Assembly: GCF_963678635.1 (NCBI RefSeq)
Contig: NC_087069.1
Coordinates: 2,370,166 to 2,434,165, forward strand
DNA length: 64,000 nucleotides
Direction: 5' to 3'
Source: Symsagittifera roscoffensis
Lineage: Eukaryota > Xenacoelomorpha > Acoela > Convolutidae
This document shows positions 12,401 through 26,367 of the stretch, piece after piece (positions within the stretch are counted from its first letter, which is position 1; the number at the start of each line of letters is the position of its first letter). Position numbers and translations under genes: made by a program. The notes under the pieces were generated by a model. That model was given only the letters and a program-made list of their open reading frames with translations, searched no databases and was not told the origin of the DNA.

Positions 12401-14860
12401 ATGAAATTGTTCGATAACATTTTTTGTTGTTTGCAATTGTATGCTAAGCATTTTAGGTGTATGAAGGTCAACCCGGGTTAAAAGACCTGTAGTCATACTT
12501 TTATATTTCAAACTGTATGATTTGCATTTAATCAATGGCTTCATTTGTCTTACTGTATGACTCTCATGATATAAGAAATTGTATGATAAACGTTTCTTTT
12601 CGCTTGGAGTTATGTGCTAGACCTTATTGGTTTATGGAGCTCAACTCGGTGTGGAAGACCACTTGTCAGGCTTTCATAGTTCGAAATTAAATGACTAGCA
12701 TTTGCTCTTTCGCTTCATTTGTTGAATTGTAGGACTATCATGTTGTATGGAAATGTATGCTACGCATTTTTTGGTGTATGGAAGTCAATCCGGTGTAGAA
12801 AAACACTAGTCATAATTTTCTAGTTTGAAAATGTATGGCCAGCCTTTCTTCATTGGCTTCATTAGTGAATTTTTAGGACTATCATGATTTATGGAATTGT
12901 TTGATAAACATTTTTCGTTTGGAATTGTGTGCAAAGCTTTTTGGTGATTGGCGATCAACCCGGGGTAGAAGACTAGTCATGCTAATTTAGTACATTGTTT
13001 GACTCGCTTTATCTTTCATTGGTTTCATTTATGAAAATGTATGAATAGCATGATGTATGCAATCATTGTAAATATTTTTGTTGTATGGATTGCTATGCTA
13101 TGTTTTTGGTGTATGGAGGTCAACCCGGCGTAAGAGACTAATCATGCTTTAGTAGTTCAAAATTGCATGACTAGAGGTTTTTTCATTGGTTTCATTTGCG
13201 AAAGTGTAAGAATAGCATGATGTATAAAATTGTTTGATAAATTTTTTTGTGGTTTGGAATTGTATGCTAAGCGTTTTTTTGTGTATGAAGGTCAACCCGG
13301 GTTAAAAGACCAGTAGTCATACTTTTATATTTCAAACTGTATGATTTGCTTTTGTTCATCGGCTTCACTTGTCAAACTATATAACTCTCATGATATATGG
13401 AATTGTTTGATAAATTTTATTGTTGTTTGGAATTGTGTTCGAAGCAATTTTGATAGGTGGAATTGAACCCGAGGAAGAACAACAGTAGTCATTTTTTCAT
13501 GGTTCAAAATTTTATGGGTAGCGTTTTTTCATTAGATTAATTCAAGGAATTGTAATTCTAGCATGATGATTGGAACTGTATGATAAACACTTTTTGTTTG
13601 GAATTGTGTGCCAAAATTTTTGGTGTTTGGAATTCAACCCGGGAATTAGATTAATTCAAGGAATTGTAATTCTAGCATGATGATTGGAACTGTATGAAAA
13701 AAAAATTTCTTTCTGGAATTGTATGCTAAGCAATTTTGATGTATGGACGTGATACTTTCTTAGTTCGAAATTTGTGAAATTGTATGACTAGCATGATGTA
13801 TTGAATTGTTTAATTAACAGTATTTTTTGCCTGGAGTTATGTGCTAAGCCTTATTGGTTTATGGAAGTCAACCAGGGGTAGAAGACACTAGTCAGGTTTT
13901 CATAGTTCGAAATTAAATGACTAGCATTTGCTCATTCGCTCCATTTGTTAAATTGTTTGACTCCTTTTTTGTATGGAATTGTTTGCTACGCGTTTTTGAT
14001 GTATGGACGTCATACTTTCATAGTTCGAAATTTAAAGACCAGCATTTCTTCATTTGCTTCATTTGTGAAATTGTATGACTATCATGATGTATTGAATTGT
14101 ATAATTAATAGTTTTTTCGCCTGGAGTTAAGTGCTAAGCCTTATTGGTCATGGAGGTCAACCAGGGGTGGAAGACCACTAGTCAGGCTTTCATAGTTCGA
14201 AATTAAATGACCAGCATTTGCTCAGTCGCTTCATTTGTTAAATTGTATGACTATCATGTTGTATGGAAATGTATGCTACGCGTTTTTTAGTGTTTGAAAG
14301 TCAATCCGTTGTAGAAAAACCCTAGTCATACTTTCATAGTTTGAAATTGTAAGGCTAGCATGTGTTCCTTGGCTTCATCAGTGAAACTGTAGGACTATTA
14401 TGATGTTTGGAAATGTATGAAAAAATCTTTTTGTTTGGAATTGTGTGCAAAGCTTTTTTGTGCTCGGAGATCAACCCGGGGTAGAAGACTAGTCATGAAA
14501 TATTAGTAACTTGTTTGACTCGCTTAATCTTTCAATGGTTTCATTTCTGAAAAATGTATGAATAGCATGATGAATGCAATCAATTTAAACCTTTTTGTTG
14601 AATGGATTACTATGCTAACTTTTTGGTGTATGGAGGTCAACCCGGCGTAGGAGACTAATCATGCTATTGTAGTTCAAAACTGTAAGACATGCGGTTTTTT
14701 ACATTGGTTTCATATGAGAAAGTGTAAGATCAGCCTGATGCATGAAATTGTTTGATAAAATTTTTTGTTTTTTAGAATTTTTGCATGGAGGTCAACTCGA
14801 CAGTTTTTTTTCATAGTTCGAAGTTGTATGACTACTGGTTTTCATTGGCTTTTATTGTAA
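6409..14860. repeat. Satellite array 1: ~170-bp monomers with a ~1.49 kb higher-order repeat
   Basis: About 8.4 kb of tandem monomers, mostly 165-174 bases, one class about 145. Each has a conserved start, (G/A)AGGTCAACCCGG(G/C)GTAG, and a conserved middle, TATGACTAGC, then CATTGGCTTCATTTG. Monomer types follow a fixed order. The subtype GGTCAACCCGGCGTAGGAG starts near 7342, 8167, 8848, 9658, 10336, 11155, 12296, 13118 and 14635. Spacing alternates about 820 and 680, giving a higher-order unit of about 1,490 bases (nine monomers) with longer units near 12.3 and 14.6 kb. Such organisation is typical of centromeric or pericentromeric satellites. The minus-strand frames reading RVDLHTPK are by-products of the monomer. 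Confidence 0.92.
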
Positions 14861-16554
14861 ACTTGTATGAAGAGTGTTTACCTCGTGTGGAGGTGAACCC
14901 GGGTATATGAAGCCTTAATTTTAACCTCATGCAAATCCAAGTTTTTTGTATCATTAAATCGCTTTTTTGTTCATTTTTAACCCAATTTTTTTTATCTTCA
15001 GTGCAGATTATCAGTGCTAACATTTCAAGGTTATGATAAAAACGAATTCAAAAAATAAAGATCGATAATGCTTGCCCGCATTTGTTAATGAAATTGAAAA
15101 AAATGTTCTTACTCACGTTATGATTACACGCTTCCTCAAGGTGTTGTCCTTGATTCTTAAAAGTAATGAAAAAAAGTTTCTTTGCAACTTCATTGCAATT
15201 TTGAAATTTGGTCGGTGTTACTAAATGCCAGGACGTGAAGTTACTTCAGTCCAAGGTTGATCAAAAAAGCAAAAGAGATCTAGACAGGTTTAGGAGTTAA
15301 ACCAATGGCAAATTCAGGAGTTATTAACCTTTGAAATTAATTTGAAAGGAAAATCCAATTTTGCAGTTAATCCAAAAAGTCGCTACCATTCCCAAAATAA
15401 ACTGACGTAACTCAAGTAAAACTTAGTTTAGACGTCTTAAAATCATTTAAAAAATTAAGTTTAAAGTTGAGTTGGATGAATCTAGTTCCTTCCTTTTGTG
15501 ACATAATTCATTGAAGTCAGAATTATGGTTTCTATTGTTTTCGCATTAATTTCCTTTCAATTTTAGAGTTTTTTCAGCTTTTGTAAAGCATATTGAGTTG
15601 CCTTGTCCTCACATTCTGGGAAAAAATTATCCAGTTTAGGCTCCTTCGTTGTTCATCATCCTTCTGAGTGGGTTTGAGCCAGTATGATTAGAGAAGCCTT
15701 CTGGCAGATTTTTGTCTAATTCGTGTCATCTACGAGGTCCAGATAAAGAACCATTGATGAAAGAGAACAAAGATAGCCAGTTGCTGCAGAACTAGCACAG
15801 AATGTTCCGGCCATAGTTTTAAGAAAATGAAACATTTTTTTTTCAAATTAGTGTCATTTTTTTGGCTTGGTGTGATAAAAGGATCTGAACAAAAAACCAG
15901 GGAATTCGACAGCCATATTAAAGAAAGCGAATGGAAAAACAATTTTTCTAGAAAATGAAAACAATTTCAATAGTTTCTTAAATAATAAGGAACAAAAATT
16001 AAAGTTATCTCAAGCATGCTGAGACGTTCTAGCGAGGCTCTAAAAAATTGAATAATTGCCTTCAGTTTAGAAGTTTTAAAGTATCAAGGACCTGGTGAAT
16101 CTAGGGAAAATTGAAGTTTAGTCTCTTAAAAATTGTTAGTGAAGTTCCTGATATAAAGAAAAACTTGAATCCTTCGATAGATAAAACAAAAATGAAGAAC
16201 CATGCGAACGTTCTGCTCACATGAAATCTCTTGTGCTGCTTTTGAACTGCAGCCACGTTATTAACACTGTGGTTTTTAGGCGTGAAGCAGAAAACATGCG
16301 CCAAATGTTGATCAGGCTTTAAACTTCCTCCAGTTTCATTTTCTTGATGTTTAACCCCTTCCCTTAGCGTGCTCTAAAAATTGTGACGGCATATTTTCTG
16401 TCTAATAATAGTTACCGCATAAGTGGGCAAAAAAACAACAATTGTTATCGAAGGAGCTCCGATAATATTTTTTTAAGACTCTTTCGTATTTTTATGTTCG
16501 CAAGGAAACAGTTTTTCTGTTGCTAATTCAGAAGCTGATTCAACTGAGGTGATT

Positions 16555-16950
16555 ATTGGAACCAGTTTTAAACTAGTTTTTATAACCATTTATTTTCTTG
16601 ATAAAACTATCTCCATGAAATATTTCTTACTAACCAATCATGATTCATAACTAACACTGACAATTATTTGTAATGTTGAAACTACTTGAAGTTTCAGCAC
16701 TAAAACAATTTAAATACAACTTAGAAGACAGTTATTTTCCTTTGGAATAAGTTCCAGACACCTAACCTGCAAACACCAGTATAAATTAGATCTATTGAGA
16801 CTAGGAGACATAAGAGTCTTTAGGATCGGTATTAGGCTAAGAAGTTGTACGAATCTGTTCGGCCGAAAATAAGATAGCCTGAAGAACAGACGGTGTACTT
16901 TATCTAAAATTACCTTATGATTAAGCTACTCCATGCGTAAATTCAACTGG
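16555..16950. repeat. Dispersed repeat R, copy 1
   Basis: About 390 bases beginning GGAACCAGTTTTAAACTAGTTT, matching 41,427-41,825 along the whole length at moderate divergence in the same orientation. No ORF is shared. Both copies contain an imperfect or perfect palindrome around GAAACTACTTG. Family unknown; it could be a solo LTR or a non-autonomous element. No target duplication was recognised. Confidence 0.75.
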
Positions 16951-17289
16951 TGCGACCAAAAGTCTCGAACAAGACCTAAAAAGAATTTAGATTTAGCAGA
17001 AAAAAATTAAAAACAAGATCATAATATGAAATGCAAATTTGCAAAATCTTAGATAGCATAGACAATCTAATACATATGTCTCTACGTCTCAATGTGTAAA
17101 CTCCATTATTTCAAACGGTACGGCAAACACCACCTCAAAAACTGGACAACAAATCGAGCTTCTACATCGTGACACGACACAAACTGCAACGAGTATTTCT
17201 CTACAGAATTCTTCAAGCAGTAAATTTTCATTCTCTGACATGAAATTGAACTACTTGGAGCAATAAGACTCATTTCTAAGAAAAAAAAT

Positions 17290-17591
17290 TTGTATAACGA
17301 CTGATAAAAAGATACACGAGGCGTTCCTTTCATCAAATCTGCAGTAAATTCAAAACTTTTGTAAAAGTAAAATTTATTGATAAAAAAATTTATTTGCTTC
17401 TCAAGGGACCTAATCTTTGTTTTAGTTTTCTCCAATCCTCCTCATCTAAAATAAAACCATAATTACTCAAAAACAAATATCATTTAAGTTTCTAATCTCC
17501 AATTCATTTTTTTAAAACTCTAAACACTTTAATTAGCTTAAATTTAATACTTAAGTTTTATCAAGGCCCATCCGTGCTTTGCTTAAACTCA
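17290..17591 (-). repeat. S module, copy 1 (defective)
   Basis: The first copy of the roughly 310-base S module, at the D1/array 2 border, within a longer match to D2 that extends to 16,978. On the minus strand it contains TTTTATTTTAG|ATGAGGAGG (acceptor-like) and an open frame of 109 codons (17435-17106). The module end that reads CAAAATG|GTAA in other copies is replaced here by CAAA followed by a T run, so the putative start codon and donor are lost. Confidence 0.75.
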
Positions 17592-18916
17592 CGTTTTGAT
17601 GTGTCGAGGTGATCCCGAGGTAGAAGACCAGTAGTCATACTTTCATAGTCCAAAATTGTATGACTAGCAATTGCTCATTAGCTTCATTCAAGGAATTGTA
17701 AAACTAGCATGACGATATGAATTAATTGATAAGCTTTTTTCGTGTATGGAAATGTATGTTAAGCGTTTTTGGTGTATGAACGTAAAAACATTCATAGTTA
17801 GAAGTTTTATGACGAAAATTTTTTTGTTTGAAGTTATGTGCTAAGCATTTTTGATTTATAGAGGTCAACCCGTGGTAGAAGACCACTAGTCAGACTTTCA
17901 TAATTCGAAATGACATGACTAGCATTTGCTCATTGGCTTCATTCGTTAAATTATATGACAATCATGTTGTATGGAAATGTATATTACGAGTTTTTTGTGT
18001 TGTATGGAGGTCATTCCGGTATAGAAAAACAATAGTCATACTTTTATAGCTGGAAATAGTATGGCTAGCATTTCTTCATTGGTTTAATTAGTGAAATTGT
18101 GGGACTATCATGATGTATGGAATTGTATGATGATCATTTTTCGTTTGGAATTGTGTTCAAAGCTTTTTGGTGTTTGGAGATCAACCCGGGGTAGAAGACT
18201 AGTCATGCTAAATTAGTATATTGTTTGACTCGCATTATCTGTCATTGGTTTATGAAAAAGTACGAATAGCATGACGTATGGAATCATTGTAAACATTTTT
18301 GTTGTATGGATTTCTATGCTAGGTTTTGGGTGTATGCAGGTCAACCCGGCGTGGGACACTAATCCTACTATAAAAACTCAAAAATGTATGAGTAGCGGTT
18401 TTTTCATTAGTTTCATTTGTCAAGGTGTATGAATAGAATGATATATGGAATTGTATAATAAAATGTTTTGTTGTTTGGAATCGTGTTAGAAGCAGTTTTG
18501 ATGTGTCGAGGTGATCCCGAGGTAGAAGACCAGTAGTCATACTTTCATAGTCCAAAATTGTATGACTAGCAATTGCTCATTAGCTTCATTCAAGGAATTG
18601 TAAAACTAGCACGACGATTGGAATTAAAAGACAAGCTTTTTTCTTGTATGGAGTTGTATTTTAAGCGTTTTTGGTGTATGGACGTAGAACTTTCATAGTT
18701 AGAATTTATGACTAGCGTTTCTTCATTTTCTTCATTTGTGAAATTCTATGACTAGCATGATGTAATGAATTGTATGAAAAACGATTTTTTCGTTTGAAGT
18801 TATGTGCTAAGCCTTTTTGATTTATGGAGGTCAACCCGTGGTAGAAGACCACTATTCAGGCTTTCATAGTTCGAAAGGACATGACTAGCAATTGCTCATT
18901 GGCTTCATGTTTTTTT

Positions 18917-19224
18917 ACCATTTTGTATAACGACTGATAAAAAGATACACGAGGCGTTCCTTTCATCAAGTCTGCAGTAATTTTAAATTTTTTGTAAAAG
19001 TAAAATTTATTGATGAGAAAATTTATTTGCTTCTCAAGGGACCTAATTTTTGTTTTTATTTTCTCCAATCCTCCTCATCTAAAATAAAACCATAATTACT
19101 CAAAAACAAATATCATTTAAGTTTCTAATCTCCAATTCATTTCTTTTAAACTCTAAACACTTTAATTAGCTTAAGTTTAATACTTAAATTTTATCAAGGC
19201 CTATCCCTGCTTTGCTTAAACTCA
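18917..19224 (-). repeat. S module, copy 2 (in array 2)
   Basis: About 308 bases embedded in satellite. On the minus strand it ends in TACAAAATG|GTAAAAAAAC and then ATGAAGCC of the satellite monomer. A 70-codon frame (19068-18856) reads across the ATG|GT into satellite, so the frame itself need not be coding. The other end joins satellite at AAACTCAAG. Confidence 0.85.
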
Positions 19225-20293
19225 AGTTTTGATGTGTCGAGGTGATCCCGAGGTAGAAGACCACTAGTCAGGCTTTCATAGTTTGAAATGACATGACTAG
19301 CATTTGCTCATTGGCTTCATTTGTTAAATTATATGACAATCATGTTGTATGGAAATGTATGCTACAAGTTTGTTTGTTGTATGGAGGTCATTCCAGTGAA
19401 GAAAAACAAAAGTCATACTTTAATAGCTGGAAATTGTATGGCTAGCATTTCTTCATTGGTTTCGTTAGTGAAATTGTAGGACTATTATGATGTATGGAAG
19501 TGTATGATGATCAATTTTCAATTGGAATTGTGTGCAAAGCTTTTTGGTGTTTGGAAATCAACCCGGGGTAGAAGACTAGTCATGCTAAAATAGTACTTTC
19601 TTTGACTCTCATTAACTGTCATTGGTCTATGAAAAAGTACGAATAGCATGATGTATGGAATCATTGTAAACATTTTTGTTGTATGGATTTCTATGCTAGG
19701 TTTTGGTGTACAGAGGTCAACCCGGCGTAGGAGACTAATCCTACTATAAAAACTCAAAAATGTATGAGTAGCAGTTTTTTCATTAGTTGCTTTTGTCAAA
19801 GTGTATGAATAGCATGATATATGGAATTGTATAATAAAATGTTTTGTTGTTTGGAATCGTGTTCGAGGCAGTTTTGATATGTCGAGGTGATCCCGAGGTA
19901 GAAGACCAGTAGTCATACTTTCATAGTCCAAAACTGTATGCCTAGCAATTGCTCATTAGCTTCATTCAAGGAATTGTAAATTTAGCATAACGATTGGAAT
20001 TAAATGATAAGCTTTTTTCTTGTATGGAGTTGTATGTTAAACGTTTTTGGTGTATGGACGTAAAACTTTCATAGTTAGAAATTTTATGACTAGCTTTTCT
20101 TCATTTGCTTCATTTGTGAAATTCTATGACTAGCATATGTAATGAATTGAATGAAAAACGATTTTTTCGTTTGAAGTTATGTGCTAAGCCCTTTTGATTT
20201 ATGGAGGTCATCCCGTGGTAGAAGACCACTATTCACGCTTTCATAGTTCAAAATGACATGACTAGCATTTGCTCATTAGCTTCATGTTGTCTT

Positions 20294-20602
20294 ACCATTT
20301 TGTATAACGACTGATGAAAAGATACATGAGGCGTTCCTTTTTATCAAATCTGCAGTAATTTCAAAACTTTTGTAAAAATAAAATTTTTTGATGAAAAAAT
20401 TGATTTGCTTCTCAAGGGACCTAATCTTTGTTCTTGTTTTCTCCAATCGTCCTCATCTAAAATAAAACCATAATTACTCAAAAACAAATATCATTTAAGT
20501 TTCTAATCTCCAATTCATTTTTTTAAAACTCTAAACACTTTAATTAGCTTAAATTTAATACTTAAGTTTTATCAAGGCCCATCCGTGCTTTGCTTAAACT
20601 CA
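20294..20602 (-). repeat. S module, copy 3 (in array 2)
   Basis: Embedded S module with minus-strand end TACAAAATG|GTAAGACAAC, a good donor context. The upstream ATG seen in copies 1, 2 and 6 (GATGAAAGGAACG) is changed to GATAAAAAGGAACG, so the terminal ATG is less crowded by upstream ATGs here. Confidence 0.88.
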
Positions 20603-21673
20603 CGTTTTGATGTGTCGAGGTGATCCCGAGGTAGAAGACCAGTAGTCATACTTTCATAGTCCAAAATTGTATGACTAGCATTTGCTCATTGGCTTCATTC
20701 GTTAAATTATATGACAATCATGTTGTATGGAAATGTATGCTACGAGTTTTTTGTGTTGTATGGAGGTCATTCCGGTATAGAAAAACAATAGTCATACTTT
20801 TATAGCTGGAAATAGTATGGCTAGCATTTCTTCATTGGTTTAATTAGTGAAATTGTGGGACTATCATGATGTATGGAATTGTATGATGATCATTTTTCGT
20901 TTGGAATTGTGTTCAAAGCTTTTTGGTGTTTGGAGATCAACCCGGGGTAGAAGACTAGTCATGCTAAATTAGTATATTGTTTGACTCGCATTATCTGTCA
21001 TTGGTTTATGAAAAAGTACGAATAGCATGACGTATGGAATCATTGTAAACATTTTTGTTGTATGGATTTCTATGTTAGGTTTTTGGTGTATGGAGGTCAA
21101 CCCGGCGTGGGACACTAATCCTACTATAAAAACTCAAAAATGTATGAGTAGCAGTTTTTTCATTAGTTGCTTTTGTCAAAGTGTATGAATAGCATGATAT
21201 ATGGAATTGTATAATAAAATGTTTTGTTGTTTGGAATCGTGTTCGAGGCAGTTTTGATATGTCGAGGTGATCCCGAGGTAGAAGACCAGTAGTCATACTG
21301 CCATAGTCCAAAATTATATGACTAGCAATTGCTCATTAAATTCATTCAAGGAATTGTAAAACTAGCATAACGATTGGAATTAAATGATAAGCTTTTTTCT
21401 TGTATGGAGTTGTATGTTAAACGTTTTTGGTGTATGGAAGTAAAACTTTCATAGTTAGAAATTTTATGACTAGCTTTTTTTCATTTGCTTCATTTGTGAA
21501 ATTCTATGACTAGCATATGTAATGAATTGAATGAAAAACGATTTTTTCGTTTGAAGTTATGTGCTAAGCCTTTTTGATTTATGGAGGTCATCCCGTGGTA
21601 GAAGACCACTATTCACGCTTTCATAGTTCAAAATGACATGACTAGCATTTGCTCATTAGCTTCATGTTGTCTT

Positions 21674-21982
21674 ACCATTTTGTATAACGACTGATGAAAA
21701 GATACATGAGGCGTTCCTTTTTATCAAATCTGCAGTAATTTCAAAACTTTTGTAAAAATAAAATTTTTTGATGAAAAAATTTATTTGCTTCTCAAGGGAC
21801 CTAATCTTTGTTCTTGTTTTCTCCAATCGTCCTCATCTAAAATAAAACCATAATTACTCAAAAACAAATATCATTTAAGTTTCTAATCTCCAATTCATTT
21901 TTTTAAAACTCTAAACACTTTAATTAGCTTAAATTTAATACTTAAGTTTTATCAAGGCCCATCCGTGCTTTGCTTAAACTCA
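21674..21982 (-). repeat. S module, copy 4 (in array 2)
   Basis: Nearly identical to copy 3, exactly 1,380 bases further on, with the same junctions to satellite at both ends. It keeps ATG|GTAAGA on the minus strand. Confidence 0.88.
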
Positions 21983-24020
21983 CGTTTTGATGTGTCGAGG
22001 TGATCCCGAGGTAGAAGACCAGTAGTCATACTTTCATAGTCCAAAATTGTATGACTAGCATTTGCTCATTGGCTTCATTCGTTAAATTATATGACAATCA
22101 TGTTGTATGGAAATGTATGCTACGAGTTTTTTGTGTTGTATGGAGGTCATTCCGGTATAGAAAAACAATAGTCATACTTTTATAGCTGGAAATAGTATGG
22201 CTAGCATTTCTTCATTGGTTTAATTAGTGAAATTGTGGGACTATCATGATGTATGGAATTGTATGATGATCATTTTTCGTTTGGAATTGTGTTCAAAGCT
22301 TTTTGGTGTTTGGAGATCAACCCGGGGTAGAAGACTAGTCATGCTAAATTAGTATATTGTTTGACTCGCATTATCTGTCATTGGTTTATGAAAAAGTACG
22401 AATAGCATGACGTATGGAATCATTGTAAACATTTTTGTTGTATGGATTTCTATGCTAGGTTTTTGGTGTATGGAGGTCAACCCGGCGTGGGACACTAATC
22501 CTACTATAAAAACTCAAAAATGTATGAGTATCAGTTTTTTCATTAGTTGCTTTTGTCAAAGTGTATGAATAGCATGATATATGGAATGGTATAATAAAAT
22601 GTTTTGTTGTTTGGAATCGTGTTCGAGGCAGTTTTGATATGTCGAGGTGATCCCGAGGTAGAAGACCAGTAGTCATACTGGCATAGTCCAAAATTGTATG
22701 ACTAGCAATTGCTCATTAAATTCATTCAAGGAATTGTAAAACTAGCATGACGATTGGAATTAAATGACAAGCTTTTTTCTTGTATGGATTTGTATGTTAA
22801 GCGTTTTTGGTATATGGACGTAAAACTTTCATAGTTAGAAGTTTTATGACTAGCTTTTCTTCATTTGCTTCTTTGTGAAATTCTATGACTAGCATGATGT
22901 AAAGAATTGTATGAAAAACGATTTTCTCGTTTGAAGTTATGTGCTAAGCTTTTTTGATTTATTGAGGTCAACCGGTGGTAGAAGACCACTAGTCAGGCTT
23001 TCATAGTTTGAAATTACATGACTAGCATTTGCTCATTGGCTTCATTTGTTAAATTATATGACAATAAGGTTGTATGGAAATGTATGCAACGATTTTTTTT
23101 GTTGAATGGAGGTCATTCCAGTGTAGAAAAACAAAAGTCATACTTTTATAGCTGGAAATTGTATTGCTAGCATTTCTTCATTGGTTTCGTTAGTGAAATT
23201 GTAGGACTATCATAATGTATGGAATTGTATGATGATCATTTTTCCTTTGGAATTGTGTGCAAAGCTTTTTGGTGTTTGGAGATCAACCCGGGGTAGAAGA
23301 CTAGTCATGCTAAATTAGTACATTGTTTGACTCGCATTATCTGTCATTGGTTTATGAAAAAATACGAATAGCAAGATGTATGGAATCATTTTAAACATTT
23401 TTGTTGTATGGATTTCTATGCTAGGTTTTTGGTGTATGGAGGTCAACCCGGCGTAGGAGACTAATCCTACTATAAAAACTCAAAAATGTATGAGTAGCGG
23501 TTTTTTCATTAGTTTCATTTGTCAAAGTGTATGAATAGGATGATATATGGAATTGTATAATAAAACGTTTTGTTGTTTGGAATCGTGTTCGAGGCAGTTT
23601 TGATGTGTCGAGGTGATCCCGAGGTAGAAGACCAGTAGTCATATTTTCATAGTCCAAAATTGTATGACTAGCAATTGCTCATTAGCTTCATTCAAGGAAT
23701 TGTAAAACTATCATGACGATTGGAATCAAATGACAAGCTTTTTTCTTGTATGGAGTTGTATGTTAAGAGTTTTTAGTGTATGGACGTAAAACTTTCATAG
23801 TTAGAAGTTTTATGACTAGATTTTCTTCATTTGCTTCATTTGTGAAATTCTATGACTCGCATGATGTATTGAATTTTATGAAAAACGATTTTTTCGTTTT
23901 AAGTTATGTGCTAAGCCTTTTTGATTTATGGAGGTCATCCCGTGGTAGAAGACCACTATTCACGCTTTCATAGTTCAAAATGACATGACTAGCATTTGCT
24001 CATTAGCTTCATGTTGTCTT

Positions 24021-24329
24021 ACCATTTTGTATAACGACTGATGAAAAGATACATGAGGCGTTCCTTTTTATCAAATCTGCAGTAATTTCAAAACTTTTGT
24101 AAAAATAAAATTTTTTGATGAAAAAATTTATTTGCTTCTCAAGGGACCTAATCTTTGTTCTTGTTTTCTCCAATCGTCCTCATCTAAAATAAAACCATAA
24201 TTACTCAAAAACAAATATCATTTAAGTTTCTAATCTCCAATTCATTTTTTTAAAACTCTAAACACTTTAATTAGCTTAAATTTAATACTTAAGTTTTATC
24301 AAGGCCCATCCGTGCTTTGCTTAAACTCA
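24021..24329 (-). repeat. S module, copy 5 (in array 2)
   Basis: Nearly identical to copies 3 and 4, 2,347 bases after copy 4, with the same satellite junctions and ATG|GTAAGA on the minus strand. Confidence 0.88.
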
Positions 24330-26367
24330 CGTTTTGATGTGTCGAGGTGATCCCGAGGTAGAAGACCAGTAGTCATACTTTCATAGTCCAAAATTGTATG
24401 ACTAGCATTTGCTCATTGGCTTCATTCGTTAAATTATATGACAATCATGTTGTATGGAAATGTATGCTACGAGTTTTTTGTGTTGTATGGAGGTCATTCC
24501 GGTATAGAAAAACAATAGTCATACTTTTATAGCTGGAAATAGTATGGCTAGCATTTCTTCATTGGTTTAATTAGTGAAATTGTGGGACTATCATGATGTA
24601 TGGAATTGTATGATGATCATTTTTCGTTTGGAATTGTGTTCAAAGCTTTTTGGTGTTTGGAGATCAACCCGGGGTAGAAGACTAGTCATGCTAAATTAGT
24701 ATATTGTTTGACTCGCATTATCTGTCATTGGTTTATGAAAAAGTACGAATAGCATGACGTATGGAATCATTGTAAACATTTTTGTTGTATGGATTTCTAT
24801 GCTAGGTTTTTGGTGTATGGAGGTCAACCCGGCGTGGGACACTAATCCTACTATAAAAACTCAAAAATGTATGAGTAGCAGTTTTTTCATTAGTTGCTTT
24901 TGTCAAAGTGTATGAATAGCATGATATATGGAATTGTATAATAAAATGTTTTGTTGTTTGGAATCGTGTTCGAGGCAGTTTTGATATGTCGAGGTGATCC
25001 CGAGGTAGAAGACCAGTAGTCATACTGCCATAGTCCAAAATTGTATGACTAGCAATTGCTCATTAAATTCATTCAAGGAATTGTAAAACTAGCATGACGA
25101 TTGGAATTAAATGACAAGCTTTTTTCTTGTATGGATTTGTATGTTAAGCGTTTTTGGTATATGGACGTAAAACTTTCATAGTTAGAAGTTTTATGACTAG
25201 CTTTTCTTCATTTGCTTCTTTGTGAAATTCTATGACTAGCATGATGTAAAGAATTGTATGAAAAACGATTTTCTCGTTTGAAGTTATGTGCTAAGCTTTT
25301 TTGATTTATTGAGGTCAACCGGTGGTAGAAGACCACTAGTCAGGCTTTCATAGTTTGAAATTACATGACTAGCATTTGCTCATTGGCTTCATTTGTTAAA
25401 TTATATGACAATAAGGTTGTATGGAAATGTATGCTACGATTTTTTTTGTTGAATGGAGGTCATTCCAGTGTAGAAAAACAAAAGTCATACTTTTATAGCT
25501 GGAAATTGTATTGCTAGCATTTCTTCATTGGTTTCGTTAGTGAAATTGTAGGACTATCATAATGTATGGAATTGTATGATGATCATTTTTCCTTTGGAAT
25601 TGTGTGCAAAGCTTTTTGGTGTTTGGAGATCAACCCGGGGTAGAAGACTAGTCATGCTAAATTAGTACATTGTTTGACTCGCATTATCTGTCATTGGTTT
25701 ATGAAAAAATACGAATAGCAAGATGAATGGAATCATTTTAAACATTTTTGTTGTATGGATTTCTATGCTAGGTTTTTGGTGTATGGAGGTCAACCCGGCG
25801 TAGGAGACTAATCCTACTATAAAAACTCAAAAATGTATGAGTAGCGGTTTTTTCATTAGTTTCATTTGTCAAAGTGTATGAATAGGATGATATATGGAAT
25901 TGTATAATAAAACGTTTTGTTGTTTGGAATCGTGTTCGAGGCAGTTTTGATGTGTCGAGGTGATCCCGAGGTAGAAGACCAGTAGTCATATTTTCATAGT
26001 CCAAAATTGTATGACTAGCAATTGCTCATTAGCTTCATTCAAGGAATTGTAAAACTATCATGACGATTGGAATCAAATGACAAGCTTTTTTCTTGTATGG
26101 AGTTGTATGTTAAGAGTTTTTAGTGTATGGACGTAAAACTTTCATAGTTAGAAGTTTTATGACTAGATTTTCTTCATTTGCTTCATTTGTGAAATTCTAT
26201 GACTCGCATGATGTATTGAATTTTATGAAAAACGATTTTTTCGTTTTAAGTTATGTGCTAAGCCTTTTTGATTTATGGAGGTCAACCCGTGGTAGAAGAC
26301 CACTAATCAGGCTTTCATAGTTCGAAATGACATGACTAGCATTTGCTCATTGGCTTCATGCTGTTTT

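Larger units (their letters stand above)
14830..17591. repeat. D1: non-satellite segment duplicated at 28.3-30.8 kb
   Basis: This block between the two arrays matches D2 in collinear order: 14,830-15,030 with 28,280-28,480; 15,180-15,420 with 28,620-29,710 (split by about 830 extra bases in D2); 15,815-16,170 with 29,725-30,098; 16,978-17,591 with 30,110-30,773. D1 carries extra sequence at 15,430-15,815 and 16,170-16,975, the latter containing dispersed repeat R. A 63-codon minus-strand frame at 15023-14832 is preserved in D2 (28473-28282) with about 12 residue differences, but its end is satellite-derived. I do not call it a gene. D1 lacks the signal-peptide exon present in D2. Confidence 0.8.

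Noticed and set aside
7250-26004. Many minus-strand ORFs of 60-137 codons reading RVDLHTPK, NETNEKTASHT and similar in the satellite
   Set aside because: They repeat with the monomer, differ by indels between neighbours, start and stop at monomer-specific positions and have no start or splice context. The frame persists because the monomer length is near a multiple of three.
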